A stretch of DNA of 64,000 nt from Owenia fusiformis (taxonomy: Eukaryota; Annelida; Polychaeta; Sabellida; Oweniidae). The first letter of the stretch is position 1, and every line of letters starts with the position of its first letter. Location of the stretch: NCBI GenBank assembly GCA_903813345.2, contig CAIIXF020000003.1, positions 33,965,000-34,028,999 on the forward strand, read 5' to 3'. Below the pieces are notes generated by a model. The model saw nothing but the letters and a program-made list of their open reading frames with translations, was not told the origin of the DNA and ran no database searches. Of the stretch, positions 36,031 to 48,669 are shown one piece after another. The position numbers and the translations under genes were made by a program.

Positions 36031-36718
36031 CAAAGGACTCACATATTATATGGAGTGGGATTTAGATTTAATGATGTTTAAAGGACTCACATATGGAGTG
36101 GGATTTAGGTTTAATGATGTTTAAAGGACTAGAGTGAGATTTAGATTTAATGATGTTTAAAGGACTCACATATGGAGTGGGATTTAGATTTAATGATGTT
36201 TAAAGGACTCACATATAGAGTGGGATTTAGGTTTAATAATGTTTAAAGGACTCACATATGGAGTGGGATTTAGGTTTAATGATGTTTAAAGGACTCACAT
36301 ATAGAGTGGGATTTAGGTTTAATGATGTTTTAAGGACTCACATATAGAGTGGGATTTAGGTTTAATGATGTTTAAAGGACTCACATATAGAGTAGGATCT
36401 AGGTTTGATAATGTTTAAAGGACTCACATATAGAGTGGGATTTGGGTTTAATGATGTTTAAAGGACTCACATATAGAGTGGGATTTAGGTTTAATGATGT
36501 TTAAAGGTCTCACATATGGAGTGGGATTTGGGTTTAATGATGTTTAAAGGACTCACATATAGAGTGGGATTTAGGTTTAATGATGTTTAAAGGTCTCACA
36601 TATGGAGTGGGATTTAGGTTTAATGATGTTTAAAGGACTCACATATAGAGTGGGATTTAGGTTTAATAATGTTTAAAGGACTCACATATAGAGTGGGATT
36701 TAGGTTTTATAATGTTTG
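36031..36718. repeat. Minisatellite, 43-bp unit, 16 copies
   Basis: The unit is AAAGGACTCACATATAGAGT followed by GGGATTTAGGTTTAATGATGTTT. The third unit has a deletion (ACTAGAGTGAG near 36128). Two alternate forms, ATAGAG and ATGGAG, are interspersed. Confidence 0.95.
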
Positions 36719-38230
36719 TAATCTAGCAGAAAGTTTTTTTTAAAATGGATGACATGAACATTTTTTGCTTAAATAAGGCCATGTTATTTTGATTTATCTG
36801 AGACCCTCTTCATCCAATGCTTTTGATGTTTCGCCCTCATCTACAGACAGTAAGGGGTTTTAGAGCACACCATGAGGCTTAGTGTGATCACTCAAAGTTG
36901 CAACAACATCAGTGCTAGTCACATTCATTATCTCTTGCAGAAGGGAACTCGAACCCAAACCCATCAATATATGTCTTGTGAAAGAGTATGTTTCCATATC
37001 ATCAAATTGAAATAGAATATCATCCACATCAATGCAAATATCAATGTGCTGTATCTTCGCTAAGCCTCTGCCAATTTTAATAAGGATAGAATATGATATT
37101 AAGATAGTACTTGGTTGAAGAAAAACACCTTTATTTTGTGTTTTATCATTTAATAAATTGGTTCCTTATGACCAGATCTACATTACAGGTCTACTCCTTT
37201 TCTAACTGAAGTGCTGTGTGGAACATACCATGAGGGATGGGGTGCCTGGCTTAATGGACATTATAACATTGCGTGTTTCTTAACACATTAAATCAAAATT
37301 TGGGATATTTGGTTTTTTATTATCTTATATTTTTTGTTTTGATTTCACCACGTCAAGTGTTGACATATTGTTATGTCCCCAACTTGGCGGTTGGTCAGTT
37401 CAGTGTAACAAATGGCATGATAATGCCTTATGCAACATTTTTTTAGTCTTTTCCCTTGCATACTTTAATGTGTTTTTAATGTTGTTTGGTCTAACTTCCT
37501 TTGGCACGTAATGTGCTTATACATATTCAATTATAATTAAATTTCTCTCCAGTTTGTAAGTAAACTCCATTTTGAATAATCATTATTCAAGGTCAGTCAA
37601 TTACCTTGGGATGATGTTGTTTTTTGTCAAATGCAATAATAGAAAGTAGTACATCGAACCCTTAATGGAAATAAAAGCCATACCCTCTTTATTATTGCTC
37701 TTGGGGGAACACAAAACAATTGTTTCAATAGGTTTTATGTTGGTAGAGACAGAACATAAGGGGAGAAATTGTGACAAAGTAGAGTTTGGAAGCTGAGAGA
37801 TTGAGCATAAAGTGGCTTGGATTCAAGCCTTGAGACATGCTCAGTATAACATACTGAAGGAATGGCAGTACATGTATATGTACTGATTTAATTACATGGA
37901 ATGCAAAAGTTATAATTGAACCCCTTATGACTTTATGATTGACATATATTTGATTTGTTTTCCTTTTCATTTGTTAATTGATTTCTCTAGCTGAATTAGA
38001 CTACATTTGTATGTCTTTGTTACTTACATGTAATTATAAAAAGTATATGATTTCATTTACCTTGATGTTCAACCTCAAGTTTCATTGATATGATTTGATT
38101 CATAATTGGTAAGCCACCACCAACATACATGACATTCAATACAACATGACGCTCTTAAGAGCATATATGTTGCATATATTTCTCCAGCTATATTAGACTA
38201 TAAATGTATCTGTATTCTTAATTACGATAA
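36719..38230. other. Intergenic DNA with one dispersed repeat
   Basis: Nothing recognised except the dispersed copy at 37343-37445. The GGGTTCGAG word on the - strand near 36935-36945 resembles a tRNA B-box, but no tRNA can be folded around it. Confidence 0.55.
37343..37445 (+). repeat. Dispersed 'GTGACATATTGTTATAGTCTC' repeat, copy 2
   Basis: TTGACATATTGTTATGTCCC, then CAGTGTAACAAATGGCATG and AATGCCTTATGCAACATTTT follow the same order as copies 1 (31485) and 3 (52921). Confidence 0.65.
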
Positions 38231-38470
38231 CCATCCACTCCATATACCTAGATATTCATGCCTTAACCGTAGTTAATACATTGCAATGTAAGCCATCCCA
38301 TATACCTAGATAGTCATGCCTTAACCGTAGTTAATACATTGCAATGTAAGCCACCCCATATACCTAGATATTCATGCCTTAACCGTAGTTAATACATGGC
38401 AATGTAAGCCATCCCATATACCTAGATATTCATGCTTAACCGTAGTTAATACATTGCAATGTAAGCCACC
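38231..38470. repeat. Minisatellite, 58-bp unit, four copies
   Basis: The unit contains CCATATACCTAGATATTCAT, GCCTTAACCGTAGTTAATAC and ATTGCAATGTAAGCCATC. The copies are nearly identical, with single substitutions and one deleted C, suggesting recent expansion. Confidence 0.93.
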
Positions 38471-38713
38471 TCTTCTCTCCTAAAGCTCAATGTGTGGGAC
38501 ATAAACCCAGAGATAAAGGAGATGATTCAATTAGCGATGTTTCCTGAATTGGACGATTCCTAATAATGTTTTGTGCTATAAGTGATGCTTTCACTGAATG
38601 GTTCTCACGCCTCCCAGCCAAAAGTTTTCATAAATTGGATTAAATCATTTATCTTTTTTGAACATTTCTTCCTGATATGTTTATTACATTGAGTCTTTCA
38701 ATTTGCCTCAAAG

Positions 38714-39024
38714 GAGCAGGGAAAGTATCGCAACAGACTTTTGATAATTTTGACAGTTGATAATTTTTTTGTGAGTAGTTTCTGGCTGTAAAAAGTAAAT
38801 GCTTGGGAAAGGCGAATCTATAATCTTCAAGAAAAGTTCAAAGAATAGTTTCCAGATCAATTGGATTATCTTATAATCCATGTTTAATCCACCCATCAAC
38901 AAGCTTTTTCAAAATACATTCGTCATTTTCACTATCGTCCCTCATTTTTTTTACAATTTTTCATGCAAAGTTACATTGTACTTGAACACATGTTTCATCA
39001 AGTAAAATATGTAAGGAACTCCAT
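38714..39024 (+). repeat. Left arm of a 3.9-kb inverted-repeat pair
   Basis: This 310-bp segment begins GGGAAAGTATCGCAACAGA and includes TTTAATCCACCCATCAACAA, TGCAAAGTTACATTGTACTT and AAGGAACTCC. It is the reverse complement of 42316-42621 with roughly 85-90 percent identity by eye. It could be one terminal repeat of a large element or one of two independent inverted copies. Confidence 0.85.
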
Positions 39025-39959
39025 GAAGTTTGTTTTTGAGTTTTTTTTGAAAAAATGAACCTCTTAAAATGCATGTTTACAAAAATAATTTAGGAGTGAT
39101 GTAAAAGATGGCAATGTTTTTCAATAATAACATGCATAGGTGGGTGAATTACTCATGTGTGTTGTGTTTTAATCCTGCATTCACTGACTGAGTTAGCCTA
39201 TTGAAAAATCGTAGAGATTAATAATACAAACAGTAATACTATGAATACTTCTACTTCAAGCTCAAATAGCGCTTTCAGGGTCCTGTGTTGAAATACTAGA
39301 TCACCTTATGTGCATGAATTTTCAAGAGAAACCATCAGTGCAAGCAATTAAATGAAAGCATCATCCGAACATCACTTGAAAAGTACTAAAGTGGTGAAAA
39401 ATTGCAGGATGTTGACAGAAAATGTGCCTAGGGGAGAGGGTCGTCTCTCAACCCCCCTCCACCCCCTCCCTGATCACGGGACTAATACATGTGATATGGC
39501 AAAGTCCAATTCATAGATTAAGTTTCCCTTGCAGTCTTGTTGGCATTTTTATTAGAGTTCATGTTTTGTTTATGTTAATGGGTGAGTGGAAGACCCTTGG
39601 GTGGGAATCAAATATAAAATGTTTTCTAAAATATATATTTGAAATACTTTGTGTATGTACAGTCACAAACTCTAGGCAACATTAACTAGTAATGGGGCAA
39701 CACCCCAACTCAACTGAGTGAATGTGTAAACCATTTAAGGAACAAAAAACATTACATAAAACAAACTCAGCATGCAAACATGTAAAACTGGCATGGCAAA
39801 ACAATAGATAGTGAAACTGAATAATAAAAGCACATACGACTAGAAAACAAGGGATTAATGAACACTGGTGTAAAGTAATGAAGGGACCTGTTAAAATGAC
39901 ATGAATGGGGATTGGTCAATTTGAATAGTAGAAATATAAAAAATGTGAAAATTAGCCAG

Positions 39960-40142
39960 GTAGAGGGGGAGAGATAAAGGGAGCTGCTGCTCCCCCAAGA
40001 GATTCTTTCAAAATGATGCAGTTTCTCACCAATCTGAGCACTTCGCATGATTTTTTAGCCAAAACTGTCAAAAAGTTCATCCCTAGGCAAAAGCATTGCC
40101 CTTGGTAAAACTGCTCCTACCCCTTGGTAAAAGCTGGCTACA
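39960..40142 (-). repeat. Dispersed G-run-head repeat, inverse copy
   Basis: Read on the - strand it starts CTGTAGCCAGCTTTTACCAA with GGGG, and contains a GCTAAAAAATCATGCGAAGT segment and GCATCATTTTGAAAGAATC, in the order of the copies at 23265 and 58380. A more diverged + strand relative is at about 39365-39470 (ATCACTTGAAAAGTAC, then GCCTAGGGGAGAGGGT). Confidence 0.7.
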
Positions 40143-40308
40143 GACTGTGTAAAACACTTGTGTGAGAACTTGAACATGAACGAGTACTGTTATGACCCCC
40201 AGTAATGTTGTCCATCTCTCAACTGGTTTAACTTGGGACCATTACATCAATTGGCATTATATCAATCAGGCAACAAAAAGAGGCCAGTGATGTGAAAATA
40301 GTCAATAG

Positions 40309-41104
40309 CACGGTGTTATAGCATGACGGTTACGCCACCTCTGAAAACGAGGTTGGACAGCTACGTTCACTAATTTATCCAATAAAATGGACGCGATGGA
40401 AGAGAAAACTAAGGTTGGCGCATTATTTTCCATTTCTGTGTATCAATGAAAGGATGAACGATTTATGTAAAAATCGCATTCGGTGATACTTTCAGTAATG
40501 TATATTTTGAACGTAGCCTTTGCAAATTGATGCCCGGGGATAACATGAAATAAGAGAAAAATTGTCGAGTTTGAAATTCAAAACTACACAAAAATTTAGT
40601 AATTTGTTTATTTTTGTTTTTGTTGTTAGGGCATGGTCTACATTGCCTAAAAACCTTGTGGTATATAGATGTAACCTACATACGATCATACAAAGCCAAT
40701 TGAGCATTGGAAACCACCTATGTTCTACTCAAGCCATAATAATGTATTTTGAATTTGCAGTAGTTATACACAGTTTACTTATACTTACAGTTAATATTTT
40801 GAGTGGCTCATGTACTGAGACAACACGAGAATGGACCAAATATTATAAACTTTGATATCTCAGTCGGTAAGTTTACAGATTATATTCTGTTTCTTGTAGA
40901 CCACCTGGCAGATTTGACCCAGTCTTTATAACCATCCATATATACGTCACCGAATGGAACTAGTTTAAAAGGAAATCTTATCTGTGAATATTTCCTACAG
41001 GCGAGAAAGAGGACATGCTGCCTTTCCCATCCGCCATTTTTTGTTATCGTTACCGCAAAATTTTGCAAATCGCCTTGACGTAACCGTCATGCTATAACAC
41101 CGTG
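40309..41104. mobile_element. Transib-like nonautonomous DNA transposon
   Basis: The ends are a perfect 26-bp inverted repeat starting CACGGTGTTATAGCATGACG (40309-40334 and 41079-41104). Directly outside both ends is AATAG (40304-40308 and 41105-41109), a 5-bp target duplication. A CAC start plus 5-bp duplications is the signature of Transib, the superfamily related to RAG1, whose recombination-signal heptamer is CACAGTG; here the first seven bases are CACGGTG. Other CAC-starting groups (CACTA, Chapaev) give 2-4 bp duplications. The 796-bp body holds no recognisable transposase, so it would need one supplied in trans. The superfamily call is inference from ends only. Confidence 0.7.
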
Positions 41105-42315
41105 AATAGGGGACCATAAGTTTACACATTCCATGTGTACTTTCATCAAAATAGTGCGATCTTAACCTCCCTAATAACTGAAATTGTTGACTCAACCAAT
41201 AGAATCATTCTATGTTTGTTTATATTTGTTCACATTAATATGGAAGAAAATCGGACATTTTGCTAAAAAGATGTTATTGTAAATCTTAGAAATAATGATA
41301 AAGGTAGTATACACCACACACTCATGGTATTGATTGTGGTTTTCAGAGACTCTCAATAGGGACTTTAAGCTTGCAATGTTTTTCACAACCTAAATGTGAA
41401 TGGAAAATATTTAGCGATGCATTTGTATGGGCGATTGGTCATAGGTTGGCGTTTCGATTTTATATGCAAGCTTAATCTCCCTAATGTTAACATTAAGGTA
41501 AGAGTGTATGTTACTCATAACATTTTCTTAGGATAACATTTCTTGAATTGATGAATATGCAAAAATTATTCTTAGCATATCATCCTTCATTTCATTATTT
41601 GAATAATCAATCTGGAGATAAACTCAAATAAGGAAGTGTGTTATAAAACATCATCATATATGTTCAATGTTTTTTCAGAAGCTGGATCAAAATATTTGTC
41701 TTACTAAAATTATTGGCAAAGGTATGATGTACTAAATTCTTGTACTGTATTTATGATTTTAATAGCACTGTACCTCGTGAATCATTACTGATAAACAAGA
41801 TACAGAAAACCTGTTCAAAGTAAATGCTATAATAAGGCATCATATAAATTATCATAAAGAGAGGTATTTAGAATTTCTTAGCAACTTATAAATAATAAAA
41901 AAAAAGAGATTTCTACAAACCATCAGTGTAAAACTTACAAGTGATAGCACAGTGTGAAAAACAAGCACCAGAGACTAAACAAAGGTGGCATCAAAGCACC
42001 TAGTACAGATGGATATAAACAAACAAACAAAGCAACTTACACACACACACACACAGGTTTAACTGCACTCAAACATTAAACAGTCAACTTGACAGGTATT
42101 TAGAATTTTTGGGGAAATGCTGCGGTTATGCTCCATTGATTTAACAGGGGATCAAACAGCAGGGGATCAAACAAGTCCAACCATTCATTTATGAAAACAT
42201 TTTGAACTAACTTTATGGCACACTAATGACATCTTATATGAGTGTGCTGTACTAAAAGCATAGCTTTTAGATCCCCATTGGATCCCCTTATATTGGATTA
42301 TCATAATCCTAATCC
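41105..42315. other. AT-rich DNA, nothing recognised
   Basis: Includes a short (AC)9 microsatellite at 42039-42056. No coding signal was found. Confidence 0.6.
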
Positions 42316-42621
42316 ACGAGGAGTTCCTTATATATTTTAAGTGATGAAACATGTGTTCAAGTACAATGTAACTTTGCATGAAAATTGTAAAAAAAAATGA
42401 GGGACGATGGTGAAAATGACGATTGTATTTTGAAAAAAGCTTGTTGATGGGTGGATTAAACATGGCTTATGAGATAATCCAATTGATCTTGAAACCATTC
42501 TTTGAATTTTTCTTAAAGATTATACATTGGCCTTTCATATGCATTCATTTTTGTACAGCCAGAAACTACTAGAAAAAAATTATTTACTGTCAAAAATCTG
42601 TTGCGATACTTTCCCTCGCTC
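42316..42621 (-). repeat. Right arm of a 3.9-kb inverted-repeat pair
   Basis: Reverse complement of 38714-39024. It ends GTTGCGATACTTTCCC near 42615. The flanks of the two arms show no obvious shared target duplication. The 92-codon - strand open frame overlapping it is not supported as a gene. Confidence 0.85.
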
Positions 42622-43849
42622 TTTATTTCATTTCAACTTGTCTCTTGTAATTTCTCAGCATGGAATATATATGAGGAAGTTGACTTGTGTTGCATGTTTA
42701 AAATCCCAAGGCTGGTTTAGGAATGGGAATATTTGGTCTCTGTGACTTCATCCTAATATATCATTCAGCTAGAATAATTGCATATCATACGAATTTGGCA
42801 ATCGCCAAATGGAATTGCGATGTGATGTTTGCTTGAAAAAGCCATCAGGTTATTTCAGACATTTAATACTAGAGCAGGACCATCATTGAAATGAATATAT
42901 TTCAGATATTTTGGTTTGAACATAATTTGCTTATTTATAATCCAATTTAACTCAATGTGATTAATATGAAGGTTCTTTGAGATTCAGATCTTTTCCCATG
43001 GTAGATATGTCAGCCTAAAAATGAATGTTATTTCCTATAGAGTAAAGAGTGGAGGGAAATCTTGCAGGGAATTGTCTCTTTATAGTCATAGACAATTTTG
43101 TGTTTGTGTGAATATAGCTTCACCACATTTTTTGTCCATATTCTCCCTCCTCTGCATATGAATTAGCTCAGGGTTCTCCCCATCATCAAATCAAGTTGAT
43201 ATAACACAAACTCGAGCCTTTGAAAGACTTGAGTTTTGAGATTTTGAAAACAGGCCTACATTCATCTCAAAACCAGAGAAAATCTTTAAGAATGACATAT
43301 TTTGGGCAGCTTTGTTCTGAACTGTGAAAATGATAACATACTGCCCTCACTTGAGAAAATTGTATACAGGGGGATAATGCATCTTTGTTCACTCGGCTCC
43401 CATTGGTCGAGATGAACGCAGTGAAGACCGAGCTTGTATCGTTTACTGTTTATGGAATTCTTGTTAGTATCTATCCAGAATACTTGTGCTGTGAGTTATC
43501 TATTCATCTCACATCCCAGCTCTGAGCAGATCATTTCTCTAACTGCTCATCAGACACCACGTCCGTTAGTTTGCCTTCAATCCTCTCTGATCCTGTCATT
43601 CAACTCACACGTTACGGCCAGCGCATGATGCCAAGTTGCTAGAATAGTGATTACATCCTATTAAATGAACTTATGGCTAATTTATTATAACTCATGTTTT
43701 ACGATGCAATGGGTCTCGTCGCAAACAAGTGAAATCATGACAAACTGCTCTTAATCTACAAGAGTTTAATTCACCTAAAGTGACACTTGATATGATTGCT
43801 AATATCTGAGAATAACTGAGAATAACTGGAAATGACATTTATCTGTTTG
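42622..43849. other. Intergenic DNA, nothing recognised
   Basis: Unique sequence with no array, transposon end or supported exon. Confidence 0.6.
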
Positions 43850-44437
43850 TTGCATGCAATGTGGTCTTCTACTCTAGGACACAACTTAGGGTTGTTGCAA
43901 GATAAGTGGTCTTCTACTCTAGTACACAACTTAGGTGTTGTTGCATGCAATGTGGTCTTCTACTCTAGTACACAACTTAGGTGATGTTGCATGCAATGTG
44001 GTCTTCTACTCTAGTACACAACTTAGGTGATGTTGCATGCAATGTGGTCTTCTACTCTAGTACACAACATAGGTGATGTTGCATGCAATGTGGTCTTCTA
44101 CTCTAGTACACAACTTAGGTGTTGTTGCATGCAATGTGGTCTTCTACTCTAGTACACAACTTAGGTGTTGTTGCATGCAATGTGGTCTTCTACTCTAGTA
44201 CACAACTAAGGTGTTGTTGCATGCAATGTGGTCTTCTACTCTAGTACACAACATAGGTGATGTTGCATGCAATGTGGTCTTCTACTCTAGTACACAACAT
44301 AGGTGATGTTGCATGCAATGTTCTCTTCTACTCTAGTACACAACATAGGTGATGTCGCATGCAATGTGGTCTTCTACTCTAGTACACAACATAGGTGATG
44401 TCGCATGCAATGTGGTCTTCTACTCTAGTACACAACT
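43850..44437. repeat. Minisatellite, 46-bp unit, about 13 copies
   Basis: The unit is TTGCATGCAATGTGGTCTTC, TACTCTAGTACACAACTTAG, GTGTTG. Copies are highly similar with a few fixed variants (ACATAG, GATGTCG), indicating recent homogenisation. Each unit carries the palindrome TTGCATGCAA. Confidence 0.95.
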
Positions 44438-45185
44438 TTGATATTGTGTTGTCTTAATCAGGACTTCCATGCAGCTCTCCATTCCCTCTCTCTCTTTTTC
44501 GAGTTTCACGCCTTCATTTTCTAGTTACATATATTTAGTTACATATACTTGTCATTGCAACTATGATATTAGCAGCAATCTCTATTCACAAGATTTAGAG
44601 TTTTGATGTGACTTATCCCCGGGGATTTCACTCCAATATATACCCATATCATAACATAATTAATTTTTGAGGGTTCCATGTTGGTAGATATCATTTTGTT
44701 TCTAATTTTATGTGGATTTTAGGAAGCAACATGTATGCTTTTTGTATTTCGTTTGAATATAATACTATGTATTTAATGGCTGCATCATATAATATTATAA
44801 GGAAGAGGTATAAATGATAGATATACTGTATATGGAATATTGTATATAAGATACGGGATATGCATTGATTTAATATTTGGGTAATTGATGGAACATGTCT
44901 TGTTGATACTAGATATGCTTTCAAAATAATTTGGGGAAATCGGATGATGATGACATATTTGACTGCCTTTTAATTATTATCCATATGGAATTATGCCTAG
45001 AACTGCCTCTAAAGTATAAATGAAGAGCATCATTTTCAAATATACATGTATCAGTATGATTTGAATTTGAAGCCATTTGAATGTGGCAACCAGAGCGCTT
45101 AGACCAGTTTTGAGAGAAAAACTCAACACAACACTCACATCCATGGTTATTCCACTCATTTCCCGTTATTTTCCATTTTCGAAAC
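44438..45185. other. AT-rich DNA, nothing recognised
   Basis: Short - strand open frames here overlap each other and have no domain or splice support. Confidence 0.6.
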
Positions 45186-45669
45186 ATGCCCTACAATACA
45201 ATTAAAGACATGCCCTACTATACAATAAAAGACATGCCCTACAATATAATAAAAGACATACCCTACAATACAATAAAAGACATGCCCTACAATACAATTA
45301 AAGACATACCCTACAATACAATAAAAGACATGCCCTACAATACAATAAAAGACATGCCCTACAATACAATAAAAGACATGCCCTACTATACAATAAAAGA
45401 CATGCCCTACAATATAATAAAAGACATACCCTACAATACAATAAAAGACATGCCCTACAATACAATTAAAGACATACCCTACAATACAATAAAAGACATG
45501 CCCTACAATACAATAAAAGACATGCCCTACAATATAATAAAAGACATACCCTACAATACAATAAGAGACATGCCCTACAATACAATTAAAGACATACCCT
45601 ACAATACAATAAAAGACATGCCCTACAATACAATAAAGGACATGCCCTACAATACAATAAAAGACATGC
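45186..45669 (+). repeat. Minisatellite, 24-bp unit, 20 copies, open in one frame
   Basis: The unit is ATGCCCTACAATACAATAAA AGAC, in phase with codons: the + frame is open for 170 codons from the first unit's ATG and encodes the octapeptide MPYNTIKD about 20 times. There is no length variation, and most variation is ACA/ACT, ATG/ATA or TAC/TAT. A larger block of about seven units (from 45210 and from 45378) seems to be duplicated. No upstream signal, splice site or homologue is recognised, so it is listed as a repeat. Translation is not excluded. Confidence 0.93.
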
Positions 45670-48108
45670 TCCTAGACAACACAAAGAATGTATCATGATA
45701 ATGGTTCACTAATTTTTTCATTACGAACCTGATGGTTTGTTTAAATAATCGACAGTCATTTTTCTCTTGTAATATCACTGTGAAGAAGATTACAATTCTA
45801 ACCCTATAAATAAAATGCTCAGGCATGGCACATTTTAAAATGAAAAATATTATGAGCAAGAGTCTCGTTAACAATAATTATTTAGTTAACAGGCATGTAG
45901 TCATCATTCTAAATTATATAAAAATACCAGAAATTCAGAATGATCTTTCAGATTTTCAAAATATTGTGAAATAAGCGGTTGATTTTGAACGTTGGCCTGA
46001 CAGTTGTTAGATTAACTGATGTTGTATTTATTGGAGAAATAATTGAAGGCATCTTTCAGTTATCTTATCTTAGACTTTGTAGAAGTTGATCAGTAGTGCA
46101 TTCCAGTTTGATTTAAATATAGCTCAACTAAAAAGAATAGCCAATGGAGCATAACAATGGCTGTGGCGGCTTTTAAACCCTCTATGATATGTGTTATTTC
46201 AGTTCATGCTGTTAAACCAGTGTATTCCTAGTCATATGAAATACTTTGATGGCTCAAGATGGACATTGCAACAGAGCAAAAACATCATATTGAAATCATA
46301 TAATAATTCAAAGGAAGTCTCTTCTCACTGTATTTAGACATGTCTTATCTATCACTGTCTGTCTGGCGAATGACAAAGATGTTATGTGTTCAGAATAGGT
46401 TCTTAGCTAGTTGAGGCATATCCTCATACTCGCTTACTAGTTCAATTTTCAATGATACCACCTCCTATTACCTCCATATTACCAAGGCATGCCCCCTCTC
46501 CCTCTCTTTCATTCTTCTATCTTACTTTTTAAATCATCTCATCCCATACCCATTCTCCTTATCACCCTCCTTGTTTAAAAGTATGCTTGCCCTGGTTGAA
46601 GATATTTGTTAGACTCAATCCTTTGAGTGCGAATTGTTTCAGTAAATTGATTGTCCTAACCCAATGTAAAGAACTTGACCCTCAGAATCTATGACATTGT
46701 GCCCCAAGATCTCCATACCCCTTCCTAACCTAATCATCTTGACTTGCCTAAGCCATTACAAATGCACTGCCATGTCTCCAGCTTGCCCTAATCGGAACGT
46801 AAAGTTAAAATTACAAGACAAGGAGGTTTCGTCATTTATGCTATAATAGCATAGCACAGACCTCAGTCTCATGCTATAACTGAACCCTAATATATAATAA
46901 GCTGTCAAATATCCATAAGTTGCAGACATGAAGCTAACCACAGACTTTCTTGTAGAGACAAAGCGTAATGCAATTTGGCCAAAACTAATTGAACATGTAT
47001 TCGCAGTCAGTTTAGATCGCTAACAAACGAGAAATTAAGAATTTTCATTGTGATCTTGTGTACTGAACAATTTATGTGGACTAATAATTGGATAATAATG
47101 GATATTTGTCGTTGGATTAGATCATGTTTTTTCGATCTAGGATGTTTTAATTATTGATGCAACTTGAAGAACGTCAATAGTTTAGGATGTAGCAGCCTTA
47201 GAACAATGTCTGACATTTGCTTGTGTGTATTAAAATATGCTACTGAGGGGAGAAGTTATCATCAAGGAGTCTGGACTGTTGTTCGTAAATAATGCTAGAA
47301 AGTTAGAAGTTAATAATTTTCAGGAAATTACTTTGTTATATTATTTTTAAACCTGTTGTAAATTTGGAGAAGTCAACATTTAAGTGAAATTTTCCATTTA
47401 TAGTAAATTTGGGGGAAATTAACATTTTCTATTTAGATAAGTTTGGTGAAATTGACATTTAAAATGTGGGTAAATTGTTCGAAATTTAAAATTTAAATAT
47501 GGGATAAAGAGTTAGATTTGGTATATGTATTAACTATGATATTCTTTGAAAGTTGATCTTAAACAGTTATAACTTGAGGAAAATAACATTTTATGAAAAT
47601 GTGTTTTTTGAAATGTGGTTAAGAGTAGTGAAATTGACATTTGAAATGTGGGTAAAACTATTGAAATTGACATTTGAAGTAGCGTATAATAATTAGATGA
47701 GTACACTGATCTCATATATTTCTGTACAGGGGAACACCTCCAGTAAATGCTTTTATTGGAATCCTTAGAAATCAATAAATTGTTTGATTTAACTTGAATC
47801 TGACTTCTCTAGAGTATGCTGAGACATGAGGATTAACATGACAAATAACAACTGGATTAACATTAAAACGCAATATTTAGCAAAACGGAAAATCAGTATA
47901 ACAACAAAATAGAAATTGTTTACCACAAAGAATAATATGCAGAATACAACAGTAATACCATAAAAGATGATGCACATTTTATCTACTGGATAAGTATTAG
48001 ACTGTAAAGGATTATGAGATAATAAAAAACAGTTTTAATATGGTATTTATCCACTGGAGTAGCATATAGGATTAATAAGTGGGATGTTCATAATTCTCTT
48101 TAACCCAA
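45670..48108. other. AT-rich intergenic DNA
   Basis: Contains a pyrimidine-rich stretch (about 46455-46560) and the degenerate repeats at 47330-47690. No exon or transposon end was recognised. Confidence 0.55.
47330..47690. repeat. Degenerate repeats of GAAATTGACATTTAAAATGTGGG
   Basis: About seven imperfect units (30-50 bp apart) share GAAATT(G/A)ACATTT and (T/A)GTGGGTAAA words, for example near 47370, 47450, 47630 and 47665. Probably a decayed minisatellite. Confidence 0.55.
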
Positions 48109-48337
48109 ATGGCGTCGTACTCTCCCTTGAACATTGATCCTCTAAAGAGCAGATCCCGCACAAGGTATCAAAGGAGATCTAGCAACCCAAAGTCTTTGAA
48201 CGTTTTCAAAATGATGCATGACATGAGAAACATGCGAAGGATTAAATATTTTGGGATGCCCCATGCACCGTGCAGCCGTGTTGGTTGTTACCCTACTTCA
48301 GAACAAATTGAGCTAGAAGAGGGAAGAAAATATCTAG
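48109..48337 (+). CDS. Putative first coding exon, unknown basic protein
   Basis: The frame opens with CAAATGGCG, a reasonable start context, and encodes 76 residues of ordinary protein-like composition: a basic stretch (SRSRTRYQRRSSNP, residues about 14-27), a Met/Arg-rich segment (KMMHDMRNMRRIKYFG, about 34-49), a Cys pair (APCSRVGC) and an acidic end (EQIELEEGRKYL). Then TAG|GTGTGA gives a splice donor, and the following codons become Phe/Leu/Tyr-rich as in noncoding AT-rich DNA. The exon ends one base into a codon, which is exactly what the exon at 53350-53557 requires. I do not recognise the protein. No upstream promoter or 5' UTR boundary could be set. It could also be a chance open frame. 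Confidence 0.45.
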
Positions 48338-48669
48338 GTGTGAATTTATTTTTATTTTTTGTAAATATGTTGATGTACTTTTATTTCCCAATATCAACAA
48401 ATTGTGTACTTGAGATACAAAACATAGGTTTATTTCAGATAAATCCAGTTTTATTTGCCTCTTGTTGTTTTCGAATATAACATGATTAGATAGAGAAGTA
48501 TCAAACTACAAGAGACCTGGGTTTATTGCACATAAAACTGAAATAAACACAATTTTATATCTAAAATATAAATGTTGTTTTCCATATAATATTACACTAT
48601 GGTCCTTTGAATCGATTGCTTTGTTTTGGGTTTGATGGACTTTCATTTTCTATAATCTATGCTAAATAT

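Noticed and set aside
36930-36950. tRNA B-box (GGTTCGAG on the - strand)
   Set aside because: No cloverleaf or A-box at proper distance.
40562-40855. 97-codon open frame inside the Transib-like element
   Set aside because: No transposase motif, and composition is like AT-rich noncoding DNA.
40852-40925. tRNA-like or tRNA-derived SINE sequence (TATCTCAGTCGGTAAG and GATTTGACCC words)
   Set aside because: The words resemble A- and B-boxes, but no acceptor or anticodon stem could be built and spacing is poor. It lies inside the Transib-like element and is not called.
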